This document shows positions 1 to 7,796 of a stretch of 12,820 bases of DNA, piece after piece; the first letter of the stretch is position 1, and each line of letters starts with the position of its first letter. The translations under genes and the position numbers were made by a program. Location: contig NZ_CAMPHN010000123.1 of the NCBI RefSeq assembly GCF_946885885.1, positions 1 to 12,820 on the forward strand, in the 5' to 3' direction. The DNA is from an uncultured Pseudomonas sp. (GTDB taxonomy: Bacteria > Pseudomonadota > Gammaproteobacteria > Pseudomonadales > Pseudomonadaceae). The notes under the pieces were generated by a model. It saw only the letters and a program-made list of their open reading frames with translations, had not been told where the DNA came from and made no database searches.

Positions 1-2178
1 CAGTTCGAACATCTGCAATTGTTCAAAGGACTGGGCTTCGTTTTGCTCAGCAGCGTCTTGTTGTACCTGATCCTATGGCGCCACCAGAGTACCCAGGCAA
101 ATATGCGCAAGGCCTTGGGCGACAGCGAAGCGCGCCTCAACCTGGCCCTGGAAAGCGCCCAGGAAGGCTTGTGGGATTGGCACTTGCAGAGCAATCGGGT
201 GTTTTTTTCCGAGGGCTATCGCGCCTTGCTCGGAATGAGCGTGGCGGAACTGGGCGATACGCGCGAACGCTGGCTCAGCCATTTGCACCCGGACGACCTC
301 GCGCAAGTGCAACAGCATGCCGCCGACTTGCTGGCGAATGCCGATCAACGCCCGTTCCAGGCCTCCTACCGCATGCGTCATGGCGATGGCGAATACCGCT
401 GGGTGCTGTCCCGCGGGCGCCTGGTAGTGGACGAACGGGGCCGGCCCGAGCGCTTTATCGGCACCGCCAGCGACATCACCCAACGCCGCGCCGACGAAGA
501 CAGCCTCCGCCAGGCCGCGGCTGTATTCGACGCCACCCAGGACGGCGTGCTGGTCACCGACCGCGACCTGAACACCGTCCACATCAACCCGGCGTTCACC
601 CGCATCACCGGCTACGCCCTCGAGGAAATCCGCGGGCTGCAGCCGCGCTTTCTAAGTTCGGGCCGTCACGATCGCGAGTTTTACCAACGCATGTGGCACG
701 CCCTGGAAACCCGCGGCACCTGGAGCGGGGAAATCTGGAACCGGCGCAAGAGCGGCGAAAACTATCCGCAGTGGCAGTGCATCCGCACCATTCGCGACGA
801 ACAGGGCGAAATCAGCCACTACGTCGCGGTGTTCTCCGACATCAGCGCCTTGAAGCGCTCGCAGAACGAACTGGACCACCTCGCCCACCACGACCCGCTG
901 AGCGACCTGCCCAACCGCCTGCTGTTCACCGAGCGGGTCGAGAACGCGCTCAAGCGCGCACAGTCCGAACAGCAAGGCGCGGTGCTGTTGATCGACCTGG
1001 ATCATTTCAAGCACATCAACGAAAGCCTCGGCCACAACATCGGCGACCTGCTGCTCAAGGCCGTCGGCGAGCGCCTGAAAACGCAGCTGAGCGAGGGCAT
1101 GACCCTGGCGCGCCTGGGCGGCGACGAGTTCGGCCTGCTCTGCGAGAACTGTCTGAACGCGACCCAGGCCGCGACCCTGGCCCAGCAACTGTTGAACAGT
1201 CTGGCGGCGCCCTTCAACCTCGACCGGCATGAGTTCTTCATGAGCGCCAGCATCGGTATCAGCTTGTTCCCCGGCGATGCGGTGAATCTGGAGCAGGTCA
1301 TGCGCAATGCCGACTCGGCCTTGTCCAAGGCCAAGAACAACGGGCGCGAAGGCTATGCGTTCTATACCCAGGAGCTAACCGAGTCGGCGCGCCTGCGCAT
1401 CGATCTGATCAGCGCTCTGCACCATGCGCTGGAGAACCAGGAATTACGGGTTTACTACCAACCGCTGCACGACCTGGCCAGCGGCGAGCTGATCGGTGTC
1501 GAGGCGCTGGTGCGCTGGCACCACCCGCAACGCGGCCTGATCGCGCCAGGGGAGTTCATTCCCATCGCCGAAGACAGCGGTTTGATCGGCGCCATCGATA
1601 CCTGGGTGCTCGAGCAATCCTGTCGGCAGATGGTGCGCTGGCAAAACCAGCCCCGCGCGCCGCGTTTCGTCGCGGTGAATGTATCCAGCCGCCTGTTCGG
1701 CAAAGGCACACTGGATCGACAAGTGGCCCAGGTATTGGCCGATACCGGTCTGAACCCGGCCCATCTGGAACTGGAGGTCACCGAAAGCGCGGTCATGGAC
1801 GACCCGGATGCCGCCCTGGTGCTGCTCGGGCGTCTGCGCGACCTGGGCATCCGCCTGGCGATCGACGACTTCGGTACCGGTTATAGCTCGTTGGCGCGGC
1901 TGAAACGTCTGCCGGTGCATAAGCTCAAGCTCGACCAGAGTTTCGTCCGCGGCCTGCCCGGCGACAGCGACGATGCCGCGATCACCCGGGCGGTGATTGC
2001 CCTGGGCCACAGACTGAACCTCAAGGTGCTCGCCGAAGGCATCGAAACGTCGGAGCAACTGGCCTTCTTGCGCGATCAGGGCTGCGACTATGGCCAAGGC
2101 TACCTTTTCGGACGTCCCCAGCCCGCAGCGGAGCTGGTCGGTCGGGCCAACCCACAACTCAGCGGCTCCTATACCTGA
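1..2178 (+). CDS. Membrane-anchored PAS-PAS-GGDEF-EAL c-di-GMP protein, 5' end cut by window edge
   Basis: Predicted to make and/or degrade the second messenger cyclic di-GMP. The reading frame is open from base 1, so the true start lies upstream; a TTG at base 19 is probably internal. Counting from the codon at base 1, a transmembrane helix spans about residues 8-25, suggesting an N-terminal periplasmic or membrane sensor outside the window. Then come PAS/PAC 1 (about 40-163), PAS/PAC 2 (169-285), GGDEF (286-459) and EAL (466-710). The GGDEF motif is intact at residues 373-377 (RLGGDEFG), with DLDHFKHIN for metal binding, but there is no RxxD inhibitory site five residues before it (SEGM instead). 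The EAL domain keeps EALVRW (501-503), NVSSR, LEVTES, DDFGTG (about 622), the Lys of HKLKLD, AEGIET and QGYLFG, so phosphodiesterase activity is likely. Its TGA overlaps the next gene's ATG. Whether cyclase, esterase or both dominate in vivo is unknown. Confidence 0.93.
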   Translation, partial: QFEHLQLFKGLGFVLLSSVLLYLILWRHQSTQANMRKALGDSEARLNLALESAQEGLWDWHLQSNRVFFSEGYRALLGMSVAELGDTRERWLSHLHPDDLAQVQQHAADLLANADQRPFQASYRMRHGDGEYRWVLSRGRLVVDERGRPERFIGTASDITQRRADEDSLRQAAAVFDATQDGVLVTDRDLNTVHINPAFTRITGYALEEIRGLQPRFLSSGRHDREFYQRMWHALETRGTWSGEIWNRRKSGENYPQWQCIRTIRDEQGEISHYVAVFSDISALKRSQNELDHLAHHDPLSDLPNRLLFTERVENALKRAQSEQQGAVLLIDLDHFKHINESLGHNIGDLLLKAVGERLKTQLSEGMTLARLGGDEFGLLCENCLNATQAATLAQQLLNSLAAPFNLDRHEFFMSASIGISLFPGDAVNLEQVMRNADSALSKAKNNGREGYAFYTQELTESARLRIDLISALHHALENQELRVYYQPLHDLASGELIGVEALVRWHHPQRGLIAPGEFIPIAEDSGLIGAIDTWVLEQSCRQMVRWQNQPRAPRFVAVNVSSRLFGKGTLDRQVAQVLADTGLNPAHLELEVTESAVMDDPDAALVLLGRLRDLGIRLAIDDFGTGYSSLARLKRLPVHKLKLDQSFVRGLPGDSDDAAITRAVIALGHRLNLKVLAEGIETSEQLAFLRDQGCDYGQGYLFGRPQPAAELVGRANPQLSGSYT

Positions 2179-5100
2179 TGATCGTTGGGCAAAAAACCAC
2201 CGCGATTCGTTGGCTGGTCGGGCTCGGCAGCCTAGCCTTGGCGTTATTCTTCGCCGCCCTGGGCGGCTTTGCCTTGAGCGAGCGCGAGACGCTCTGGCAG
2301 ATGCAGATCGCCAAGCAGCACGAGTTGCAGAAGCTGGCTCTGCAAAGCGCGCAACTCGGCTTGCAAGAAGAAGCGCAGTTGCTCGCGCAAACCATCGCCG
2401 CCGACGCCTGGGTGGTCGAGCTGGTGCGCCAGGCCCATGCCTCGCAGATCGGCGGCAATGCCGACGCGCAGACCCTGGCCGCGGTCCGCAGCCAGTTATT
2501 CACCCGCCTGGCCGTGCGCTGGCGGGCCTTGCAGGCCAGCTATCCGTTCGACCTCTATGTGCACCTGGCGCCGACCGCCGAGGTGCTGCTGCGGGTCCAT
2601 CAACCCGAATGGTATGGCGATCGACCGCGCGCGCAGAGCCCCATGCTGCTCGATGCGCTGCGCACGCAGGAAAGCACGGCCGGCCTGGTCGCCATGAGCC
2701 TGACGATGCACGCGATAGCCCCGCTCCGGGTCGAAGGCAGCGATGCCGGCACCCAACTCGGCATAGGCGCGATCGAAGTGCAAATGGACATAGCGCGTAA
2801 GCTGCAACAACTGGATCGCGAGTTGGATGCAGGGATCGCCCTGCGACTCAAGCGCGGCGTGCAGCAACCATCCGCCGGCGGCGAGCTGCTGCGCGGCCTG
2901 GGCAGCGGCGCAGCCAACTGGTATCTGGAATCCTATTCCCGTACCCAGGTGCAAAACTGGTACGCCAAACATCTATTGCCCGACCCCGACGAAGGCAACA
3001 CCCTCAAGGTGCTCGAGGATCAAGGACGCACCTTTCTGCTCAATCAGATTCTCCTGCCGAGCTACCAGCCGGAGGGCGGCGCGCCCGGCACGACCGCCGT
3101 GGCACTGACCTGGCGCGATATCAGCGACCTCTACTACCGTCATCAGCGCGACAAGCGCTGGCTGGTGGGTAAATGGTTGCTGGCCTGGCTCGGCGCGGAG
3201 GCCCTGCTGGTCCTGTTGTTACTGGCGACGCGGCACAGCAGCCAATTGCTGATGCGCCAGCACCACGCCGCCCTGCAGGACAAACACCGGCAGAGCGAGC
3301 AGTCGCGGCAACTGCTGGCGGTGATCGCCGCCGCCCAAGCCGCCTATATCAATGCGCAGAACCAGCGCATCGCTTTCGATGCCTTGCTCAAACGCATCCT
3401 CGAACTGACCGCCAGCCAATTCGGCTTTATCGGCGAAGTGCTGCACGACGAGCAAGGCGCGCCCTACCTGCGTAGTTACGCCATCGGCAACACGGCATGG
3501 GACACGGCCAGCAACCGCGCCTTCGTCGAGCAGGGCCAATCCGCCCTGGAGCTGCATGACCTCGATACGTTATTCGGCCAGGTCGTCCGCAGCGGCGAAC
3601 CCTTGCTCAGCAACGCCCCCTCGACAAGCAGCGGCCTACCGGCCTGGCACCCACCGCTGCACTGCGTCGCCGGCCTGCCGATCCATGCCCAGGGCGAGTT
3701 GGTCGGTGTGCTCGGCCTGGCGAACTGTGCCGACGGTTACGCTCAACCCCTGGTCGAACAGCTACAACCGCTGCTGTCCACCCTCGGCCAACTGATCGAC
3801 GCACTACGCCGCGATACCCAGAATCAGGCGATGCAACACCGGCAACGACGCCTCGATGCGGCGTTTCGCGTACTCAACGAAATCGCCGCCCTGCCCAAAC
3901 TGAGCAGCCAGGAGCAATTGCGCCAGGCACTGCGACTGGGCGCCGATTTCTACCAGGTGCCGATCGCGATCATCAGCCAGATCGAAGGCAACGATTACCG
4001 CGTACTGGTGCAGGTGTCGCCGCAGGGCCTCAGCGATGGCCAGCGCTTCCCGCTCGACGACACCTACTGCAGCCTGACCCTACGCAGCGACAACGTACTG
4101 GCCATCGACCACATGCGTACCGGCGAATATGCGCTGCATCCCTGCTATGGCCTGTTCGCCCTGGAAACTTACATCGGCACCGCCGTGTGGGTCGCCGGAA
4201 AGCGCTTCGGCACCCTGTGCTTCGCCGCCGCCGAGGCACGCGCCCAGCCGTTCGACGAGGCGGACCGCGAGTTCCTGCGGCTGTTCGCCCGCTGGGTCGG
4301 CGCCACCCTGGAGCGCCAGCAACAGGAGCAAGCCCGCCAAGCCTTGCTCGAACGCCTCGACGAAGCGCAACAGATCGCCCGCCTCGGCCATTGGGAATCC
4401 AATAGCGAAACCGGCGAACAGTTCTGGTCGACTACCCTGTGCGAGATCTTCGGTTACGACGCGCAGCAGTTCACCCCGAGCATCGAAGGCTTCAAACAGG
4501 TCGTGCACCCCGATGACCTGGCGCTGGTCGAAGCCTGCGAACAGCGCGTGCGCAACGGCGGCGAATACCAGGTGACCCATCGCATCCTGCGCAGCGACGG
4601 TACGCTTCGCTGGGTGCATGCTCTGGCGCGCCTACAGGCCGACGACAACGGGCGGATGACGCGCCTGGTCGGCACCGTGCAGGACATCACCGAACAGGCC
4701 GAGGCCGAGGCCGAACTCAAATCGCAACGCCAGCGCCTGGCCAGCATCATCGAAGGCACCCATATCGGCACCTGGGAGTGGAACGTCGTCAGCGGCGCCA
4801 TTGTATTCAACCAGCGCTGGGCCGAGATCACCGGCTATGCGCTCGATGAGCTCGCCCCCCTCGACGTCCGCACCTGGCTGGCGATGATCCACCCGCAGGA
4901 TATCGCCACGGTCAAAGCGCTGATCAAGCGGCACTTCCGCGGCAAGCTGGCCTATTACGACTGCCAGATACGGGTACGCCACAAGCGGGGCCACTGGGTC
5001 TGGGTGCATGACCGCGGGCGCCTGGAAAGCCGCACCGCCGATGGCCGGCCGCTGCTGATGTACGGCACCCACACCGATATCAGCGACACCAAGCAACAGG

Positions 5101-7382
5101 AAGAAGAGATCCGCCAAGCGCAGATTTTCCTCCAGGCGGTTCTGGATGCGGCCACCGGGGTGTCGATTGTCGCCACAGATTCCAATGGCCTGATCAGCCT
5201 GTTCAACTCAGGCGCCGAACGCCTGCTCGGCTATTCGGCGAGCGAATTACTCGGCCGCAGCCCCGAGATCCTGCACGTGCCCGCCGAACTACAGGCCCGC
5301 GGCGACGAACTCAGCGAGTTGGCCGGCCGGCCGGTTTCCGGCTTCGAGGTGTTCATCTACAGCCCGCGCAGCGGCGAGCAGGAAACCCGCCAGTGGACCT
5401 ATGTGCGCAAGGATGGCGCACAGCGCACCGTCAACCTGACGGTCAACGCCATCCGCGACGCCGCTGGCGAGATCACCGGCTACCTGGGCATCGCCACCGA
5501 TATCAGCGAGCTGCACCAGGCCACCCGCGCCTTGCAACGTAGCGAAAGCCGCTTCCGCGGTATGGTCGCCAACCTGCCCGGGGTGGTCTATCGCTGCCAC
5601 AACGACCAGGATTGGAGCATGGTCTATGTCAGCGCGGAGGTCGCCGCGCTGACCGGCTACCCGGCCAGCGATTTCATCAATAACCAGGTTCGCAGCTTCG
5701 CCAGCATCGTTCACCCCGACGATCTGTCCATTACCCATAACACCCAGGCCCGCTTGGCCAAACACGAAAGCTATGAGCTGACCTACCGCCTGATCCACGC
5801 CGACGGCCACAGCATCTGGGTGCGGGAAAAGGGCCGCGGCGAATACGACAGCAGCGGCCAACTGCTGTGGCTGGACGGTTTCATCTGGGATATCAGCGAA
5901 CGTAAACAATTCGAGGACGAACTCCGGCTCAGCCAGGAATTGTTCAGTAACGCTTTCAATACCGCGCCCCAGGGTATGGCGCTGATCAGCCCCGAGGGCC
6001 GCTGGCAGGAGGTCAACGACGAGCTCTGCCGCATGCTCGGCTACGGCCGCTACGAGCTGTTGCAAAGCAGTTTCCAGAAGATCACCCATGCCGACGACCT
6101 GGAAGCCGACCTCGATAATCTGGCCAGCCTGTTGGCCGGACGGATCAGCGGCTATCAGATCGAAAAACGTTTTCTCGACAAGCTCGGCCGGGTGATCTGG
6201 GTGCTGCAAAGCGTCTCGCTGCTGCGCGACAGTGCCGGTAAGCCCCTGCACTTCATCGCCCAGATCCAGGATTTCAGCGAGCGCATCGCCAGCGAGCGCG
6301 CCATTCGCGAACGCGAGCACTACCTGCGCACCGTGCTCGACAATATCCTCGACGCCATTATCACCATCGACAAGCAAGGCCGTATCGAAACCTTCAACCG
6401 CGCCGCCGAGCAATTGTTCGGCTATCGCCATGCCGAGGTGGCCGGGCGCAACGTCAGCGTACTGATGCCCGAACCCAACCGTTCGGCCCACGACGGTTAT
6501 CTCGCGCGCTACCTCAGCGGCGCCCCTTCGGCCATCATAGGCCAGGTGCGCGAGCTCGAAGGGCTGCATAGCAACGGCGAAGTGTTCGCCATGGAACTGG
6601 CGGTATCGCAGATCAGCCACCAGGGCGAGCAGCGTTTCATCGCGGTGATCCGCAATATCGACGAGCGCAAGCGCATCGAACGCATGAAAAACGAATTCGT
6701 CTCCACCGTCAGCCATGAACTGCGTACCCCGCTGACCGCCATCGCCGGCTCCCTCGGCCTGATCAATGGCGGCGCACTGGGCGAGGCGCCCGCCGCCATG
6801 CGCAAGATGCTGCAAATCGCCCAGGACAACAGCCAGCGCCTCAACTTGCTGATCAACGACCTGCTCGACATGGAAAAACTGGTGGCCGGCAAGATGGTCT
6901 TCGACATACAGCCGGAAGCACTGCTGCCTTTGGTCGAGGCGGCCATCGAGCAGAACCAGCCCTATGCCAGCGAACATCAGGTGCGCCTGCTGCTGCAACC
7001 GAACCCCGCGCAGGTGCGGGTGCGGGTCGACCGGCAACGCCTGGCCCAAGTGCTGGCCAACCTGCTGTCGAATGCGGCGAAGTTTTCGCCATCCGGCGCG
7101 ATCGTGGAAATCGATCTGCAAACTTTGGGCGAGCGCGTCCGGGTCAGCGTGCGCGACCATGGTCCCGGCGTGCCGGAAGCCTTTCAGTCGCGGATTTTCA
7201 GCAAGTTTTCCCAGGCCGACGCCACCGATACCCGGCAAAAAGGCGGCACCGGCCTGGGCTTGGCGATCAGCAAGGAAATCATCGAACGCATGGGCGGCAG
7301 CATCGGTTTCGATTCGATTACCGGCCAGGGCGCGACATTCTGGTTCGAGCTGACTACCCTAGATTCAGCGATCATCTCCTGA
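2178..7382 (+). CDS. Giant multi-sensor histidine kinase (periplasmic sensor, 2 GAF, 6 PAS, HisKA, HATPase)
   Basis: A 1734-aa inner-membrane sensor kinase. Transmembrane helices at about residues 12-33 and 328-350 enclose a roughly 290-residue periplasmic region; its stretch YVHLAPTAEVLLRVHQPEWY, followed by GD, resembles the dCache_3 sensor family. Cytoplasmic order: GAF (402-545), GAF (562-712), PAS (731-841), PAS (850-973), PAS (981-1115), PAS (1118-1244), PAS (1249-1371), PAS (1378-1500), HisKA, HATPase. Kinase motifs are complete: SHELRTPL with phospho-acceptor His1513, N-box Asn1632 (ANLLSNAAKFS), G1 DHGPGVP (Asp1660), G2 KGGTGLGLA (about 1689). The last PAS is FixL-like (MPEPNRSAHDGYLARY; His1438, Arg1458). 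No receiver or HPt domain follows, so it needs a separate partner, most simply the regulator encoded next. The start has no clear Shine-Dalgarno and overlaps the previous stop, suggesting reinitiation. Signal unknown. Confidence 0.95.
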   Translation: MIVGQKTTAIRWLVGLGSLALALFFAALGGFALSERETLWQMQIAKQHELQKLALQSAQLGLQEEAQLLAQTIAADAWVVELVRQAHASQIGGNADAQTLAAVRSQLFTRLAVRWRALQASYPFDLYVHLAPTAEVLLRVHQPEWYGDRPRAQSPMLLDALRTQESTAGLVAMSLTMHAIAPLRVEGSDAGTQLGIGAIEVQMDIARKLQQLDRELDAGIALRLKRGVQQPSAGGELLRGLGSGAANWYLESYSRTQVQNWYAKHLLPDPDEGNTLKVLEDQGRTFLLNQILLPSYQPEGGAPGTTAVALTWRDISDLYYRHQRDKRWLVGKWLLAWLGAEALLVLLLLATRHSSQLLMRQHHAALQDKHRQSEQSRQLLAVIAAAQAAYINAQNQRIAFDALLKRILELTASQFGFIGEVLHDEQGAPYLRSYAIGNTAWDTASNRAFVEQGQSALELHDLDTLFGQVVRSGEPLLSNAPSTSSGLPAWHPPLHCVAGLPIHAQGELVGVLGLANCADGYAQPLVEQLQPLLSTLGQLIDALRRDTQNQAMQHRQRRLDAAFRVLNEIAALPKLSSQEQLRQALRLGADFYQVPIAIISQIEGNDYRVLVQVSPQGLSDGQRFPLDDTYCSLTLRSDNVLAIDHMRTGEYALHPCYGLFALETYIGTAVWVAGKRFGTLCFAAAEARAQPFDEADREFLRLFARWVGATLERQQQEQARQALLERLDEAQQIARLGHWESNSETGEQFWSTTLCEIFGYDAQQFTPSIEGFKQVVHPDDLALVEACEQRVRNGGEYQVTHRILRSDGTLRWVHALARLQADDNGRMTRLVGTVQDITEQAEAEAELKSQRQRLASIIEGTHIGTWEWNVVSGAIVFNQRWAEITGYALDELAPLDVRTWLAMIHPQDIATVKALIKRHFRGKLAYYDCQIRVRHKRGHWVWVHDRGRLESRTADGRPLLMYGTHTDISDTKQQEEEIRQAQIFLQAVLDAATGVSIVATDSNGLISLFNSGAERLLGYSASELLGRSPEILHVPAELQARGDELSELAGRPVSGFEVFIYSPRSGEQETRQWTYVRKDGAQRTVNLTVNAIRDAAGEITGYLGIATDISELHQATRALQRSESRFRGMVANLPGVVYRCHNDQDWSMVYVSAEVAALTGYPASDFINNQVRSFASIVHPDDLSITHNTQARLAKHESYELTYRLIHADGHSIWVREKGRGEYDSSGQLLWLDGFIWDISERKQFEDELRLSQELFSNAFNTAPQGMALISPEGRWQEVNDELCRMLGYGRYELLQSSFQKITHADDLEADLDNLASLLAGRISGYQIEKRFLDKLGRVIWVLQSVSLLRDSAGKPLHFIAQIQDFSERIASERAIREREHYLRTVLDNILDAIITIDKQGRIETFNRAAEQLFGYRHAEVAGRNVSVLMPEPNRSAHDGYLARYLSGAPSAIIGQVRELEGLHSNGEVFAMELAVSQISHQGEQRFIAVIRNIDERKRIERMKNEFVSTVSHELRTPLTAIAGSLGLINGGALGEAPAAMRKMLQIAQDNSQRLNLLINDLLDMEKLVAGKMVFDIQPEALLPLVEAAIEQNQPYASEHQVRLLLQPNPAQVRVRVDRQRLAQVLANLLSNAAKFSPSGAIVEIDLQTLGERVRVSVRDHGPGVPEAFQSRIFSKFSQADATDTRQKGGTGLGLAISKEIIERMGGSIGFDSITGQGATFWFELTTLDSAIIS

Positions 7383-7409
7383 GCCATTCACCTTTCCCAG
7401 AGACATGCC

Positions 7410-7796
7410 ATGCCTGAATTGAACCGCATTCTGCACGTCGAGGACGACCCTTCGATCCAAGCGGTGGCCAAAGTGGCGCTGGAAGTGGTCGGCGGTTTTC
7501 ACGTGCTCAGTTGCGCTTCGGGCCAGGAAGCCTTGGACCAGATCCAATGCTTCGCCCCCGACTTCATCCTGCTCGATGTGATGATGCCCGATATGGACGG
7601 CCCGCAAACCCTGGCGAAAATCCGCCAACTGGTCGATATCGGACAAGTGCCCGTGGCTTTTATGACCGCCAAGGTGCAGCCGGCCGAGGTCGCCCACTAT
7701 CGCGAGCTGGGTGCCCACGACGTGATCATCAAACCCTTCGATCCGATGCAGCTGGCCACCCAGATCCGCACCATCTGGAGCCGGGTGCATGAGTGA
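7410..7796 (+). CDS. Single-domain response regulator (CheY-like receiver)
   Basis: A 128-aa stand-alone receiver with no output domain. All phosphorylation-pocket residues are present: acidic pair Asp12/Asp13 in HVEDDPS, acceptor Asp56 in FILLDVMMPDMDG, Thr86 in FMTA, and Lys108 in IIKPF. An AGAGA purine run (7399-7403) lies 6 nt before the ATG; another ATG at 7405 is out of frame. It sits 27 bp after a histidine kinase that has no receiver and overlaps by 8 bp a gene whose product begins with an HPt domain. By the logic of known phosphorelays (Spo0F type) it probably takes phosphate from the kinase and passes it to the HPt; this is inferred from order and domains. It could instead bind a target protein directly, as CheY does. 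Confidence 0.94.
   Translation: MPELNRILHVEDDPSIQAVAKVALEVVGGFHVLSCASGQEALDQIQCFAPDFILLDVMMPDMDGPQTLAKIRQLVDIGQVPVAFMTAKVQPAEVAHYRELGAHDVIIKPFDPMQLATQIRTIWSRVHE
7777..7780 (+). promoter_or_regulatory. Ribosome binding site (GGAG) for the HPt-REC-REC-GGDEF gene
   Basis: GGAG lies 8 nt before the ATG at 7789, inside the last codons of the upstream regulator gene. It supports the overlapping start (ATGAGTGA, 8-bp overlap) over later in-frame starts and implies translational coupling. Confidence 0.6.

Noticed and set aside
75..1232. Same-strand 385-codon open frame inside the first gene
   Set aside because: Shadow frame rich in Arg/Pro without domains; the PAS and GGDEF motifs are in the other frame.
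5289..7238. Long antisense open frame of 649 codons inside the kinase gene
   Set aside because: It lies wholly opposite clear PAS/HisKA/HATPase coding sequence. Its translation shows no recognisable domain and it has no ribosome binding site. In high-GC DNA, stop-free antisense frames of this length are common.
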